Source of the DNA: Anaerolineales bacterium
GTDB lineage: Bacteria > Chloroflexota > Anaerolineae > Anaerolineales > Villigracilaceae
Direction of reading: 5' to 3'
NCBI GenBank assembly: GCA_019187665.1
Contig: JABARH010000010.1
Coordinates: forward strand, 368,413-432,412
Length of the DNA stretch: 64,000 nt
The position numbers and the translations under genes were made by a program. Each line of letters begins with the position of its first letter. The stretch's first letter is position 1. A model generated the notes under the pieces. That model had not been told where the DNA came from. It ran no database searches and was given only the letters and a program-made list of their open reading frames with translations. Positions 26,129-34,851 of this stretch are shown piece after piece.

Positions 26129-27751
26129 ATGACCAAATCCCTGCGCGACCTCTTCATCGAATTTCCCCTCCCGCATCCCGCGGAAATTCCAGACATTTTC
26201 ATCACTGGCATTGCCATAGACAGCCGCGCAGTCAAGCCGGGCGATCTTTTCGTGGCAATGAAAGGCGGGACAGTGGACCGCCACGACTTCATCCCCAACG
26301 CCATTGCCAACGGCGCGGTTGCAGTGATCGGCGAGCGGGACTTGGCAGGTCGAAATAATATTTCGACTTACATTCGACTCGACAACCCGCGTCAAGCCCT
26401 GACCTTCCTGGCGGCCGCGTTCCACGATTGGCCTGCGCGGCGTCTGGCTGTGATCGGCGTGACCGGCACCGATGGCAAGACCACTACCGCCAACCTGCTC
26501 TACAACATCCTGCGCGCGGCAGGAATCAAGGCGGGCATGATCTCCACCGTCAACGCGGTCATTGGCGACGAAGTCCTCGACACGGGCTTTCACGTCACCA
26601 CACCCGACGCGCACGACGTGCAGGCTTACCTCGCCAGGATGGTCGCAGCCGGACTGACTCACGTTGTTCTCGAAACCACCTCCCATGCCTGGGCGCAATA
26701 CCGCGTGGACGCCTGCGAGTTTGATATTGGCATCGTCACCAACATTACATGGGAACACATGGACGAGCATGGCAGCTACGAAAATTATCGCGCCGCGAAA
26801 GCCCGCCTCTTTGAGAGTTTGGAAAAGACCCTGCCGAAAAAACAGGGTAATCCGCGCCTGGCTGTCATCAACCGCGATGACCAATCGTTCGATTTCCTGA
26901 ACGGTTTCACCCAGACAAAAAGACTGAATTACGGCCTGCAAGAGTCTGCCAATGTGCGCGCCGAGGGCGTGACTTATTCTCCCGCTGGCATCCACTTCAC
27001 CGCCGCATCAAAAGACTTCCGCACTGAGGTGACCAGTCCGTTGGTGGGCGCGTACAACGTATCGAACTGTCTAGCGGCGTTCACGGCCGCGGTCTACGGA
27101 CTGGGCGTCAACCCCGATGTGGCGGCGCGCGGACTGGCCTCCCTGCATGACATCCCCGGACGCATGGAGCGCATCGAACTGGGTCAACCCTTCACCGCCA
27201 TCGTGGACTTCGCCCACACGCCGAACGCGTTGAAGGTGGCGTTGGAGGCCGCCCGCGCCATGCTTCCTAATTCCTATCCCCTATCTCCTAACGGCAAAAG
27301 CGAAAGCCCCCCCCGAATTATTGCCGTCTTCGGTTCTGCGGGCCTGCGCGATAAAGAGAAGCGCCGCATGATGGCAGAGACCTCCATCGAGCTGGCGGAT
27401 CTCACCGTGCTGACCGCCGAAGACCCGCGCACCGAATCGCTGGAGGAAATCCTGGCAGAAATGGCAACCGGCGCAAGGGCGCGCGGCGGACGCGAGGGCG
27501 AAACATTCTGGCGCGTCGCAGATCGCGGCGAGGCCATCCGTTTTGCGGTCAAATTGGCACGGCCCGGCGATATCCTTCTGGCCTGCGGAAAAGGACATGA
27601 GCAATCCATGTGTTTCGGCAAAACGGAATATTTGTGGGACGATCGCACCGCCATGCGCGCCGCGTTGAGCGAAGCGCTCGGCGTGGACGGCCCCCTCATG
27701 CCCTATCTTCCCTCGCAGAATAAGACTGAAGCAGAGTGGCTGGGCGGGTAG
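26129..27751 (+). CDS. murE: MurE-type UDP-MurNAc-tripeptide synthetase
   Basis: 540 residues. It adds the third amino acid (diaminopimelate or a relative) to UDP-MurNAc-L-Ala-D-Glu. The Mur domain order is visible: ITGIAIDSRAVKPGDLFVAM near 27-46, ATP loop GVTGTDGKTTTANLLYNI near 111-128, and the C-terminal domain with DFAHTPNALK and ACGKGHEQSMCF. The amino-acid specificity motif DNPR of diaminopimelate enzymes appears here as EDPR, so the incorporated residue is uncertain. It stands apart from other cell-wall genes. Weak ribosome site. Confidence 0.88.
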   Translation: MTKSLRDLFIEFPLPHPAEIPDIFITGIAIDSRAVKPGDLFVAMKGGTVDRHDFIPNAIANGAVAVIGERDLAGRNNISTYIRLDNPRQALTFLAAAFHDWPARRLAVIGVTGTDGKTTTANLLYNILRAAGIKAGMISTVNAVIGDEVLDTGFHVTTPDAHDVQAYLARMVAAGLTHVVLETTSHAWAQYRVDACEFDIGIVTNITWEHMDEHGSYENYRAAKARLFESLEKTLPKKQGNPRLAVINRDDQSFDFLNGFTQTKRLNYGLQESANVRAEGVTYSPAGIHFTAASKDFRTEVTSPLVGAYNVSNCLAAFTAAVYGLGVNPDVAARGLASLHDIPGRMERIELGQPFTAIVDFAHTPNALKVALEAARAMLPNSYPLSPNGKSESPPRIIAVFGSAGLRDKEKRRMMAETSIELADLTVLTAEDPRTESLEEILAEMATGARARGGREGETFWRVADRGEAIRFAVKLARPGDILLACGKGHEQSMCFGKTEYLWDDRTAMRAALSEALGVDGPLMPYLPSQNKTEAEWLGG

Positions 27752-27796
27752 ACACGTAACTTGTATCCCGTACCCCATCCGCACCCATATCATCCA

Positions 27797-28408
27797 ATGA
27801 ATCCCATGCTCCTCACCCCCGTCACCCTCACAGGGAACCATGTCCGCCTCGAACCGCTGACCGAAGCGCACATCCCCGCGCTGGCCGAGATTGGCACAGG
27901 ACAAGATTTTTGGCATTTCATGTTGTATGGTGAAATGCGAACCGACGCGGATATGCGAGGCTGGGTGATGGATATCCTCTCCCGCAAAGGCGACCTGCCC
28001 TTCGCGGCGATTCATCTCGCGACGGGACGCGTGGCCGGCGCGACGCGCTATCTGAGTGTCTCGCCCAAAGACCGCGGCCTCGAAATTGGCGGCACATGGT
28101 ATGGCCCCCAATTTCAGCGCACGGCGGTCAATACGGAATGCAAGTATCTTTTACTACAACATGCCTTTGAGACGCTCGGCGCGATTCGCGTGCAACTCAA
28201 GACCGACTCGCGAAACCTCCGCTCGCAGAGAGCCATTGAGCGAATCGGCGCGGTGAAGGAAGGCACGCTTCGCAACCACATGATCCTCCCCGACGGCGTA
28301 ATCCGCCATTCGGTGTATTATTCAATTTTAGATTCGGAATGGGACGGGGTGAGGAGGAGGCTGGGAGAAATGATGAGGGGATACGAAACCGGATCAGCCC
28401 CTGCCTGA
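27797..28408 (+). CDS. GNAT-family N-acetyltransferase (RimJ/RimL-like)
   Basis: About 203 residues. GNAT fold with LTGNHVRLEPLTEAHIPALAEI at the start, the central FAAIHLATGRVAGATRYLSV, and the acetyl-CoA region with RAIERIGAVKEGTLRNHMIL. This arrangement matches RimJ/RimL-type enzymes that acetylate protein N-termini or small amines. The start is uncertain: ATGs at 27797 and 27806 are both possible and neither has a strong ribosome site. It lies 45 bp after murE and is followed directly by mobile elements. Confidence 0.85.
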   Translation: MNPMLLTPVTLTGNHVRLEPLTEAHIPALAEIGTGQDFWHFMLYGEMRTDADMRGWVMDILSRKGDLPFAAIHLATGRVAGATRYLSVSPKDRGLEIGGTWYGPQFQRTAVNTECKYLLLQHAFETLGAIRVQLKTDSRNLRSQRAIERIGAVKEGTLRNHMILPDGVIRHSVYYSILDSEWDGVRRRLGEMMRGYETGSAPA

Positions 28409-28417
28409 AAAAAAATA

Positions 28418-28568
28418 GGTTCTCCCGTTTTTAACGGGAAAAACCTTTGAAACACGAAGGAACACAAAGTCAACGAAGGAAAAGCCCTTACGGCTAAACG
28501 TCTTTCCCCCTTTGAGAGCCTTTGTGTACTTTGTGTTGAGGCTCTTACCCGTTTATTACGGAAGAGCC
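28418..28568 (+). mobile_element. 151-bp MITE-like element family A, copy 2
   Basis: Same length as the copy at 15268-15418 and different at a single base. It is flanked by a perfect 8-bp duplication AAAAAATA at 28410-28417 and 28569-28576. It starts 10 bp after the GNAT stop and lies 16 bp from element B copy 2. No coding capacity. Confidence 0.88.
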
Positions 28569-28584
28569 AAAAAATAAAAAAACC

Positions 28585-28719
28585 TCTCTACCGTACATTT
28601 GCACCGCTACGCCCGCAAAGCCTGTACTGAGCGAAGCCGAAGTGAACGCAAAGAAAACCTTTTTCACTTGGCGGACTTGGCGTGCTTTGCGGCAAAAGTC
28701 TTCTCATCTACGGTAGAGA
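28585..28719 (+). mobile_element. MITE-like element family B, copy 2 (uninterrupted)
   Basis: About 135 bp, bounded by TCTCTACCGTACAT and the inverse ATCTACGGTAGAGA. It shows the intact form of the unit split by element A at 15193-15485. The bases around it are A-rich, so no reliable target duplication can be named. Confidence 0.75.
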
Positions 28720-28744
28720 AAAAAAACACATCTCCTACAAGATT

Positions 28745-28814
28745 TACGCAGTTGGCGGGCAGTTGTACTGCCGCCGCCGCAGTGTAGCTACGGCGCAACA
28801 GGTTCAACTGCGTA
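28745..28814. terminator. Long inverted repeat downstream of the histidine kinase gene
   Basis: TACGCAGTTG (28745-28754) and CAACTGCGTA (28805-28814) are exact complements. Between them lies another smaller hairpin around GCAGTTGTACTGC. It sits at the 3' end of the leftward kinase gene and could act as a transcription end or be a further dispersed palindrome. There is no clear T-run. Confidence 0.35.
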
Positions 28815-28823
28815 CGTCCTATC

Positions 28824-30725
28824 CTATGGTAGCGATGGCGGGATGTGCGATTCTGGTCTTGCCGCAGGCACAGTGAAATAAACGGTGGTGCCTTTGCCGT
28901 GGTCGCTTTCGAGCCAGATCCGCCCACCTTGCAATTCAACCAGGTTTTTGGTGATGCTCAAGCCAAGCCCGGTGCCAGGCGACTCGCGGATTTTTTCGTC
29001 GCTGGAGCGGAAGAACTTTTCGAACATTTTTTCCCGGTCTTCCGCCGTTATGCCGAAACCATTATCGCAGACGCTGATCTCGATCATTTCGCTTCCGTCG
29101 ACGCGCCGGGCCTGGACCAGGATCTCTCCCTGTCTGGGGCTGTACTTGTTGGCATTGCTGATCAGATTGGTCAGCGCTTGTACAAGGCGGGCGCGGTCGC
29201 AGAACGCCTGGGGTAGGCCGGGTTCGCATTTCACGGTCAAGGTCTGGTGTTTTGCATCCACCTGTGTTTGAGTAAGACCAAGCGCTTCGTCAATTACTTC
29301 GCGCACCTCCGCGGCCTTGATTTCAAGCCGCAGGTTGCCGCTTTCGATGCGCGAAATATCCGCCAGATCGGAGACGAGCGCGGCCATGCGATTCACGTTA
29401 TTGTGAATCGTTTCAAGAAACTGGGTCTGCTGTTCATTTAACAGACCGGTAGCGCCCTTTAGCATTAGTTCGCTGTAGCCCTTGATGGAGGTCATCGGCA
29501 ATTTGAGTTCGTGCGAAACGAGCGAGACGAATTCAGACTTGGAGCGGTTGGCAGACACGGCTTCATCACGCGCCTCGGCCAGTTCCTGTGTCCGTTGTTC
29601 AACGCGTTCCTCGATGCGGGCGTAGGATTCTTGCAGGTGGGCGATCATCAGGTTGAAATTTTCGCTCAGCAGGGTAATCTCGTCGCGAAACAGAAGATAT
29701 GTAGTGTTGACGCGCTGACTTAAATCGCCATGGCTGATACTGGTGGTGGCCTCGGTCAACTGCGCCAGCGGGCGGGTAAAGGTGATGAAGGCCGCGATCC
29801 AAAACCACATGGCCGCCAGACCAAAGACGATGGTCAAGGCGATTAACACTGCCTGGATGCTTTTGTTGACGCCGAACAACTGCTCGATCGGCTGCGCCAC
29901 AAGAACCGTTCCCTGCGTGTTTCCTGTGATCTCAAGCGGATGCGCCAATAGGCGATGCTGCGACCCATCGCCATAGACTACGTTCGTTGCAGGCAGGGGC
30001 GCGGAGGACAGCCAGCCTTCGTTAATCAGCAACTCGATCCTGCTTTTAGGATCGAGCGTCGAAACGATAACGGCATTATCGCGCACGATCGCGATATCGG
30101 TATCAATGATCTGCGCGATGTTGTGAATGTACGCCTCGTCCACGTAGAACGCAGCCAGCAACACGCCGATCATATTTCCGCTTGCGTCGAACACTGGCGC
30201 GGCCCCCATGATCTGCGAATTTTGCGGCGCAATGGTCACGGCGCTGCCCGGCGACTGTTTGTCAATCACGCCGAGGATCAACTGCTCGCGGATGAGAGTC
30301 GCTTCTTCGTTCACCTGCAGCCTGCGCGTCACCATCGGGCCGCCGTAAAAATAAGCCTGGCCGCCGAGTTTGAAATCCATGCTGTATAGTGAAAGTTCCT
30401 GGAGTCCGAGATCCTCGCGGTAACGTGCCAGCGCGTCCTTGTACATTTCCAGGCCGATCAGGTAACCAACCACCTCCGGCTGGCCCGCGAGCAGCGCGGC
30501 GTTGCCTTTGGCAATTTCCTCCGAATTGGCGATCAACGCGCCCACCGAATCTGCAATTTCGCCCAACCGCTGATCGGCCTCATTCTCGATGCGCCGGTTG
30601 ACGATCCGTGTGGTAAGCGGCGAAAGAACCAGGACCAGAAGCAGGATGGTGGCGGCCAACGGGAATACCAGTTTGGCCTGAATATTCATAAAGCGATCCG
30701 TGAAAAGGCGGCGCATGGCTTGCAT
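28824..30725 (-). CDS. Membrane sensor histidine kinase with extracytoplasmic sensor domain and HAMP
   Basis: 633 residues. Order: transmembrane helix (about 17-35), an outside double-Cache-like sensor domain (about 40-275), second helix (about 285-310), HAMP linker, coiled region, then HisKA with the phospho-accepting histidine in LVSHELKLPMTSIKGY and a HATPase domain with NLISNANKYSP, DNGFGI and GTGLGLSITK. It lies 6 bp downstream of the dihaem cytochrome gene, with AGGA ahead of its ATG. Cotranscription suggests a sensor tied to redox or respiration (inference). No response regulator gene is adjacent. Confidence 0.9.
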   Translation of the reverse strand: MQAMRRLFTDRFMNIQAKLVFPLAATILLLVLVLSPLTTRIVNRRIENEADQRLGEIADSVGALIANSEEIAKGNAALLAGQPEVVGYLIGLEMYKDALARYREDLGLQELSLYSMDFKLGGQAYFYGGPMVTRRLQVNEEATLIREQLILGVIDKQSPGSAVTIAPQNSQIMGAAPVFDASGNMIGVLLAAFYVDEAYIHNIAQIIDTDIAIVRDNAVIVSTLDPKSRIELLINEGWLSSAPLPATNVVYGDGSQHRLLAHPLEITGNTQGTVLVAQPIEQLFGVNKSIQAVLIALTIVFGLAAMWFWIAAFITFTRPLAQLTEATTSISHGDLSQRVNTTYLLFRDEITLLSENFNLMIAHLQESYARIEERVEQRTQELAEARDEAVSANRSKSEFVSLVSHELKLPMTSIKGYSELMLKGATGLLNEQQTQFLETIHNNVNRMAALVSDLADISRIESGNLRLEIKAAEVREVIDEALGLTQTQVDAKHQTLTVKCEPGLPQAFCDRARLVQALTNLISNANKYSPRQGEILVQARRVDGSEMIEISVCDNGFGITAEDREKMFEKFFRSSDEKIRESPGTGLGLSITKNLVELQGGRIWLESDHGKGTTVYFTVPAARPESHIPPSLP

Positions 30726-30731
30726 GGTTTC

Positions 30732-31847
30732 CTATCCAGCGCGACGGCGAACCAGGATCGCCGCACTGCCGATAATGAGGATGATCAACACCCCGGCTAT
30801 GGTCAATGCAGCCGGTCGTTGTAGAATATTGGATATCGAGGGGGAGGCGGGAGGCGCGCTGGCGCTTTCGGCCATTACGATAAAATCCGGGTTGAGCGAT
30901 GAGGCGGGTGTTTGGTTCGAAATTGGTTCCAGTCCGTTTTTGAGATAATAGGCTATCGCGTCCGCATCCTCGTCTGTCAGGTTGGCATAGGCGTACCATG
31001 GCATCAGGATCAATCTCCGGCCGTCGCGGCTGAGGCCGGAGACGAGCGCGCGGCGAATCTCCGCCTCGCTCCAGGAGCCGAGGCCGGTTTCCAGATCGGG
31101 AGTGATATTGCCCCCGTAGACGATCCCCCACGGTCCCTCGTAGGGCTGCCCGCCCGCAAGATACTTGTTCATCTGTGGCGCGCCGCTCGACGGGTCAGTG
31201 GGTGTGTGACAATCGGTGCAGGCCATCACGCTATTGACGAGATACGCGCCGCGCGCGGCTTTATCGGACCCATCTGGCGCAATGATGCCGGTCTTGTCGG
31301 GGAGCGCGCTCAGCGGCTCCCGCGCCACGGTGGAGGCGGGGACCTCGTTCTCGACTGCTGGCACGGAACGCACGTAGGCGATCACCGCTTCCACGTCCGC
31401 GTCGGCCATGGAGTTGTAAACGTGATAGGGCATGACAGGAAAGAGGATATCCCCCGAAATAGACTTTCCGGTTTTAATGGCGACGCGAATCTGTTCGTCT
31501 GTCCATGCGCCAATGCCGCTGGCCGCGTGAGGCGTGATGTTTTTGGCGAACACGATTCCCGCAGGTCCAAAATTAAAAGCGCGCCCGCCAGCCATGAGCC
31601 GGGTCTGATCCGTCGCGTCGAGGTCGTTGAAGGCCAGGACGCGGACCTGGTCGAGTGTGAGCGCTGCCGGTTCGGAAAATTCCGCCTTGTAGGGCGAGTG
31701 ACAGGAGGTGCATCCGGCAATGGTTGCGATGTATTCTCCATGTTCCACCTGGGATGTGTCGAAACGGGGCCCTGCCTGAACCGGTGAAACGAGCGCGGTG
31801 AGGGCGGCCAGCATGATGGCAACAAGCAGGAAGAGCGGCGTTTTCAT
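30732..31847 (-). CDS. Membrane-anchored dihaem cytochrome c
   Basis: 371 residues from the ATG at 31847 (GGAG six bases ahead). An N-terminal signal peptide (MKTPLFLLVAIMLAALTALV) leads to two cytochrome c domains, with haem sites C46-x-x-C49-H50 (CTSCH) and C210-x-x-C213-H214 (CTDCH). Methionines in FPVMPYHVY and ILMPWYAYANL can serve as axial ligands. A C-terminal hydrophobic helix ending in VRRRAG anchors it. It resembles the dihaem subunits of alcohol and aldehyde dehydrogenases, but no such dehydrogenase is nearby. It precedes the histidine kinase in one transcript. Confidence 0.9.
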   Translation of the reverse strand: MKTPLFLLVAIMLAALTALVSPVQAGPRFDTSQVEHGEYIATIAGCTSCHSPYKAEFSEPAALTLDQVRVLAFNDLDATDQTRLMAGGRAFNFGPAGIVFAKNITPHAASGIGAWTDEQIRVAIKTGKSISGDILFPVMPYHVYNSMADADVEAVIAYVRSVPAVENEVPASTVAREPLSALPDKTGIIAPDGSDKAARGAYLVNSVMACTDCHTPTDPSSGAPQMNKYLAGGQPYEGPWGIVYGGNITPDLETGLGSWSEAEIRRALVSGLSRDGRRLILMPWYAYANLTDEDADAIAYYLKNGLEPISNQTPASSLNPDFIVMAESASAPPASPSISNILQRPAALTIAGVLIILIIGSAAILVRRRAG

Positions 31848-31885
31848 GGTTGCTCCTTTGGTTAAGACTGACACAAGACTTTGCG

Positions 31886-31910
31886 CAGGACGCGTTCTCT
31901 AACGCGCCTG
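31886..31910. repeat. GTTCTCTAAC hairpin repeat, copy 3
   Basis: The arms CAGGACGCGTT and AACGCGCCTG pair with one bulged base around a CTCT loop. Twenty-five bases here (31883-31907) match the inverse of 57479-57503 at 24 positions. It lies upstream of the cytochrome c gene, in the 172-bp gap before the small membrane protein. Confidence 0.6.
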
Positions 31911-32019
31911 CTGGCGTTACGCCTGCCTGATTTGCCTGGCAAATCACGGGCGGCGCCAGGGGAGAACGCCAATTATGCGTACGTTCTGACACGGTATGCC
32001 AGGAGGCATCGTTCGCAGG

Positions 32020-32232
32020 TTACAGGGCCCAGGCCAGCATCAATCCGAAGATTGCGACGATCAGGCCGACATGCAGTAACAGGTTGGTCCCTGCCAGCCA
32101 GCCGAGCGGAAAGAGGAATTGCAACAGGAGGTTGGCGACGATGAATAGCAGGCCCAGCAACGGCAGGAGTCCCTTGCGGTGGGCGAGATAATCGGACATT
32201 TTGTCAATCGTTTTTGAAAACCAGCCGATCAT
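32020..32232 (-). CDS. Small two-helix membrane protein of unknown function
   Basis: 70 residues: a short amphipathic start (MIGWFSKTIDKMSDYLAHRK) followed by two hydrophobic helices (about 22-42 and 47-68). Not recognised. Its start overlaps the hflX stop as ATGA, so it is translated together with HflX. It ends near the hairpin repeat at 31886. A role with HflX is suggested only by this coupling. Confidence 0.6.
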   Translation of the reverse strand: MIGWFSKTIDKMSDYLAHRKGLLPLLGLLFIVANLLLQFLFPLGWLAGTNLLLHVGLIVAIFGLMLAWAL

Positions 32233-33587
32233 GCGGCCTCCTCTTGGCGTTCGTTCTCGAATTCAAATGTATTCGCCTGCCAGGCCTTGAACTGTGCCAG
32301 CAGGCGGCCGGGGATGCGCCCCTGCATCAGCACGCCGGCGCGGCCATGCTCGACGCGTTCCACCTGACCCATTTCATGGAAGAGCGAGATCAACGCGCCC
32401 TCGCGGAAAGGCAGGCGCACAATGAGCGGAATGTAGGTTTCATAAAGTTCCTCGTGAATCTTGGCGAGCAGTTCTGCGATGGCTGTGCCCTTCGATGCCG
32501 AGATGGCCACCGACTTGGGAAATTGCCGCACGGTTTCCTGTGCCGCGGCCGGGTCGCGCAGGCGATCCAGCTTGTTCAACACACTGACAGATGGAATGTG
32601 CCCCGCACCGATCTCCTCCAATGTCTGTGTGACGGCCTCGTAATGGTTCAAGGCGTTTGAGTGCGAGATGTCAACGACATGCAGCAGCAGGTCGGCCTCG
32701 GCGATCTCCTCCAGTGTGGCGTGAAAGGCGGAGACCAGCATGGTCGGCAGTTTTTGGATGAAGCCGACCGTATCGGTGAAGAGGGCGGCCGTTCCGCCGG
32801 GCAAGTCCACGCGGCGGGTGGTGGGGTCGAGGGTCGCGAAGAGTTGGTCGGCCACATAGACATCAGACTTGGTGAGGCGATTCAGCAGGGTGGATTTGCC
32901 GGCGTTGGTGTATCCGACCAATGCGACCGTTGGAATGCGCGAGCGTTTGCGTTGTGCGCGATAGCGTGAGCGATGCGCTTCGACTTTTTCGAGTTCGCCT
33001 TTTAAGTGTGCGATTTTTTTACGAATGGCGCGGCGGTCCACCTCGAGCTGGGTTTCGCCGGGACCGCGCAAACCCACTCCCCCGGCCGATCCGGTGCGCC
33101 CGCCTCCGCCGCCTGCCTGTCGCGCGAGATGCGTCCATTGTCGCGTCAGGCGCGGCAGATAGTATTCGTACTGGGCGAGTTCCACTTGCAGCATGCCTTC
33201 GCGTGTGTGGGCGTGCTGGGCAAAGATGTCAAGGATCAGGCCGGTGCGGTCCATCACGCGCACTTTTTCGCCGAAGACCTTTTCGAGTTCGCGCTGGTGA
33301 CGCGGGTTGAGTTCGTCGTCGAAGACAACCACTTGCGCGAGCGTCTCCTCAACGAAGGCTTTGACTTCCTGCACTTTGCCGGAGCCGATGAACGTCTCTG
33401 CATGCGGACGGTCGAGTTTTTGCGATGTTTCGCCGGCCACTTCAAGGCCGGCGGTGTCGCACAGCAGCGCGAGTTCCAGTATTGAATCTTCGAGCGCCAG
33501 CAACGCGGGCTGGCCTTTGATTTCCACGCCGACGAGAAAGGCGCGTTCACGCGGTGGGCGGGTCGGTTCGGGACGTTTCTTCGACAT
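32229..33587 (-). CDS. hflX: Ribosome-associated GTPase HflX
   Basis: 452 residues from the ATG at 33587. HflX splits stalled ribosomes in other bacteria. The N-terminal HflX domain (ALLCDTAGLEVAGE, then HAETFIGSGKVQEVK) is followed by the glycine-rich linker AGGGGGRTGSAG and the G domain: G1 GYTNAGKSTLLN, G3 FTDTVGFIQKLP, G4 VLNKLDRL. The start lies within the end of the upstream histidine kinase gene (41-bp overlap). Its stop overlaps the small membrane protein. Confidence 0.93.
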   Translation of the reverse strand: MSKKRPEPTRPPRERAFLVGVEIKGQPALLALEDSILELALLCDTAGLEVAGETSQKLDRPHAETFIGSGKVQEVKAFVEETLAQVVVFDDELNPRHQRELEKVFGEKVRVMDRTGLILDIFAQHAHTREGMLQVELAQYEYYLPRLTRQWTHLARQAGGGGGRTGSAGGVGLRGPGETQLEVDRRAIRKKIAHLKGELEKVEAHRSRYRAQRKRSRIPTVALVGYTNAGKSTLLNRLTKSDVYVADQLFATLDPTTRRVDLPGGTAALFTDTVGFIQKLPTMLVSAFHATLEEIAEADLLLHVVDISHSNALNHYEAVTQTLEEIGAGHIPSVSVLNKLDRLRDPAAAQETVRQFPKSVAISASKGTAIAELLAKIHEELYETYIPLIVRLPFREGALISLFHEMGQVERVEHGRAGVLMQGRIPGRLLAQFKAWQANTFEFENERQEEAA

Positions 33588-34806
33588 GCGAGGCCTGGGG
33601 AGGGGTGAATAATTTTGAGAGGCGCGGGTCGGCCGCCTTGGTGCGAATGGGGAGCAGGATGTGGAAGGTGGAGCCGGGGCATTTGGTTTCGTCATAGCCT
33701 TCAGATTCCACCCAGACGGCGCCGCCGTGCGCTTCGATGATCCCTTTTGCGATGGAGAGACCGAGTCCCGGGCCGCCGCCTTTGAATTTGGTTTTGCCGC
33801 TTGAGTGCAGGTTGGCGCGCCCGAGTTTGCCGAATTTTTCGAATATCTGCGACTGGTCTTCCTGCGAGATTCCGATGCCGTTGTCGGCGATGGTCACTTC
33901 CACAAAGCCGGGCAAGAGGCGGCCGGTCATGGCGATCTTTCCGCCGTCGGGCGTGTATTTGATGGCGTTGCTCAACAGGTTTTGAAAAGCCTGATAGATC
34001 CGTTCCGGGTCAACATAGAGGATTTCCTGCCCGCCTTCAAATTTTTCGACCTCCAGCGTTTGCCTGCGTTCGTTCACAAACGGGTCGTGATTCTTTTTCA
34101 GCAGGGCGAGAACGTGATTCATCCAGATTGGCTGGAGGTTGAGCGACAGCATGTTGTTGTCAATCAGCGAAACGTCTATCATGTCATCCACGATCTGGCG
34201 CAGGCGCTGGATGCCGGTGTGGACACCCTCGATCAGTTTGTCGGCGTTGCGTTGCTGCTCGAGGCGGGTGACGATATCGCTAAGCATGGCGGTGTAGCCT
34301 TCGATCAGCGTGAGCGGAGTCTTTAGTTCGTGCGCGGCCACAGAAATGAAATTGGATTTGCTGCGGTCAAGACGCTCCAATTTTTGCTGAATGCCCGACA
34401 CCTCGTTGGCGTAGTATGTCACGCGCGTTTCCATCTCGAGGCGGGCGACCTTATCGAGCGCGTAGGTAAAAAGCGGTTGGACAGAGGTGATCAGTTCGAG
34501 CGCATCGCCCTTGTTCAGGGTTTCGCGCGCCGTTTCGCTGGTCTGTACGAGGAGCAGGTTGAGCAGCTGGGTAATGTTTTTCTGACCTTCGGCGACGTCG
34601 GTCAGCGTACTGGAGTGCGCCCAATCGTAGAGGATGGGGTCCAGCCAGGCAGGGTCGCCGCTGGCAAGCGCCTGCCCGCACAGGTCGAAAAACCGTTCAA
34701 TCTGCGCCTCGAAGTTTTCGCGCACAGCCGCGCCGCGTGCCAGGTTTTGCGACACACGGCGGATGAGTTTTTTGCGAATTTTGGCGAGGTGCGTTGAAAC
34801 GGCCAT
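33547..34806 (-). CDS. Soluble sensor histidine kinase
   Basis: 419 residues from the ATG at 34806; a GTG six codons upstream is the alternative. No membrane segment is seen. Residues 1-150 form a helical N-terminal region of unknown type, then HisKA with the histidine in VAAHELKTPLTLIEGY, and a HATPase domain with NLLSNAIKYTPDG, DNGIGISQED and GPGLGLSIAKGI. It must sense an internal signal or act with a partner. It overlaps hflX by 41 bp. No response regulator is adjacent. Confidence 0.88.
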   Translation of the reverse strand: MAVSTHLAKIRKKLIRRVSQNLARGAAVRENFEAQIERFFDLCGQALASGDPAWLDPILYDWAHSSTLTDVAEGQKNITQLLNLLLVQTSETARETLNKGDALELITSVQPLFTYALDKVARLEMETRVTYYANEVSGIQQKLERLDRSKSNFISVAAHELKTPLTLIEGYTAMLSDIVTRLEQQRNADKLIEGVHTGIQRLRQIVDDMIDVSLIDNNMLSLNLQPIWMNHVLALLKKNHDPFVNERRQTLEVEKFEGGQEILYVDPERIYQAFQNLLSNAIKYTPDGGKIAMTGRLLPGFVEVTIADNGIGISQEDQSQIFEKFGKLGRANLHSSGKTKFKGGGPGLGLSIAKGIIEAHGGAVWVESEGYDETKCPGSTFHILLPIRTKAADPRLSKLFTPPQASHVEETSRTDPPTA

Positions 34807-34851
34807 GACCCAAGTGTACGACACGCTTTATGATTTGGCAAACCGTTTGGG

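Noticed and set aside
28569..28584. Target duplication for element B copy 2
   Set aside because: The flanks are A-rich on both sides and not identical in phase (AAAAAACC against AAAAAAAC), so no duplication can be claimed.
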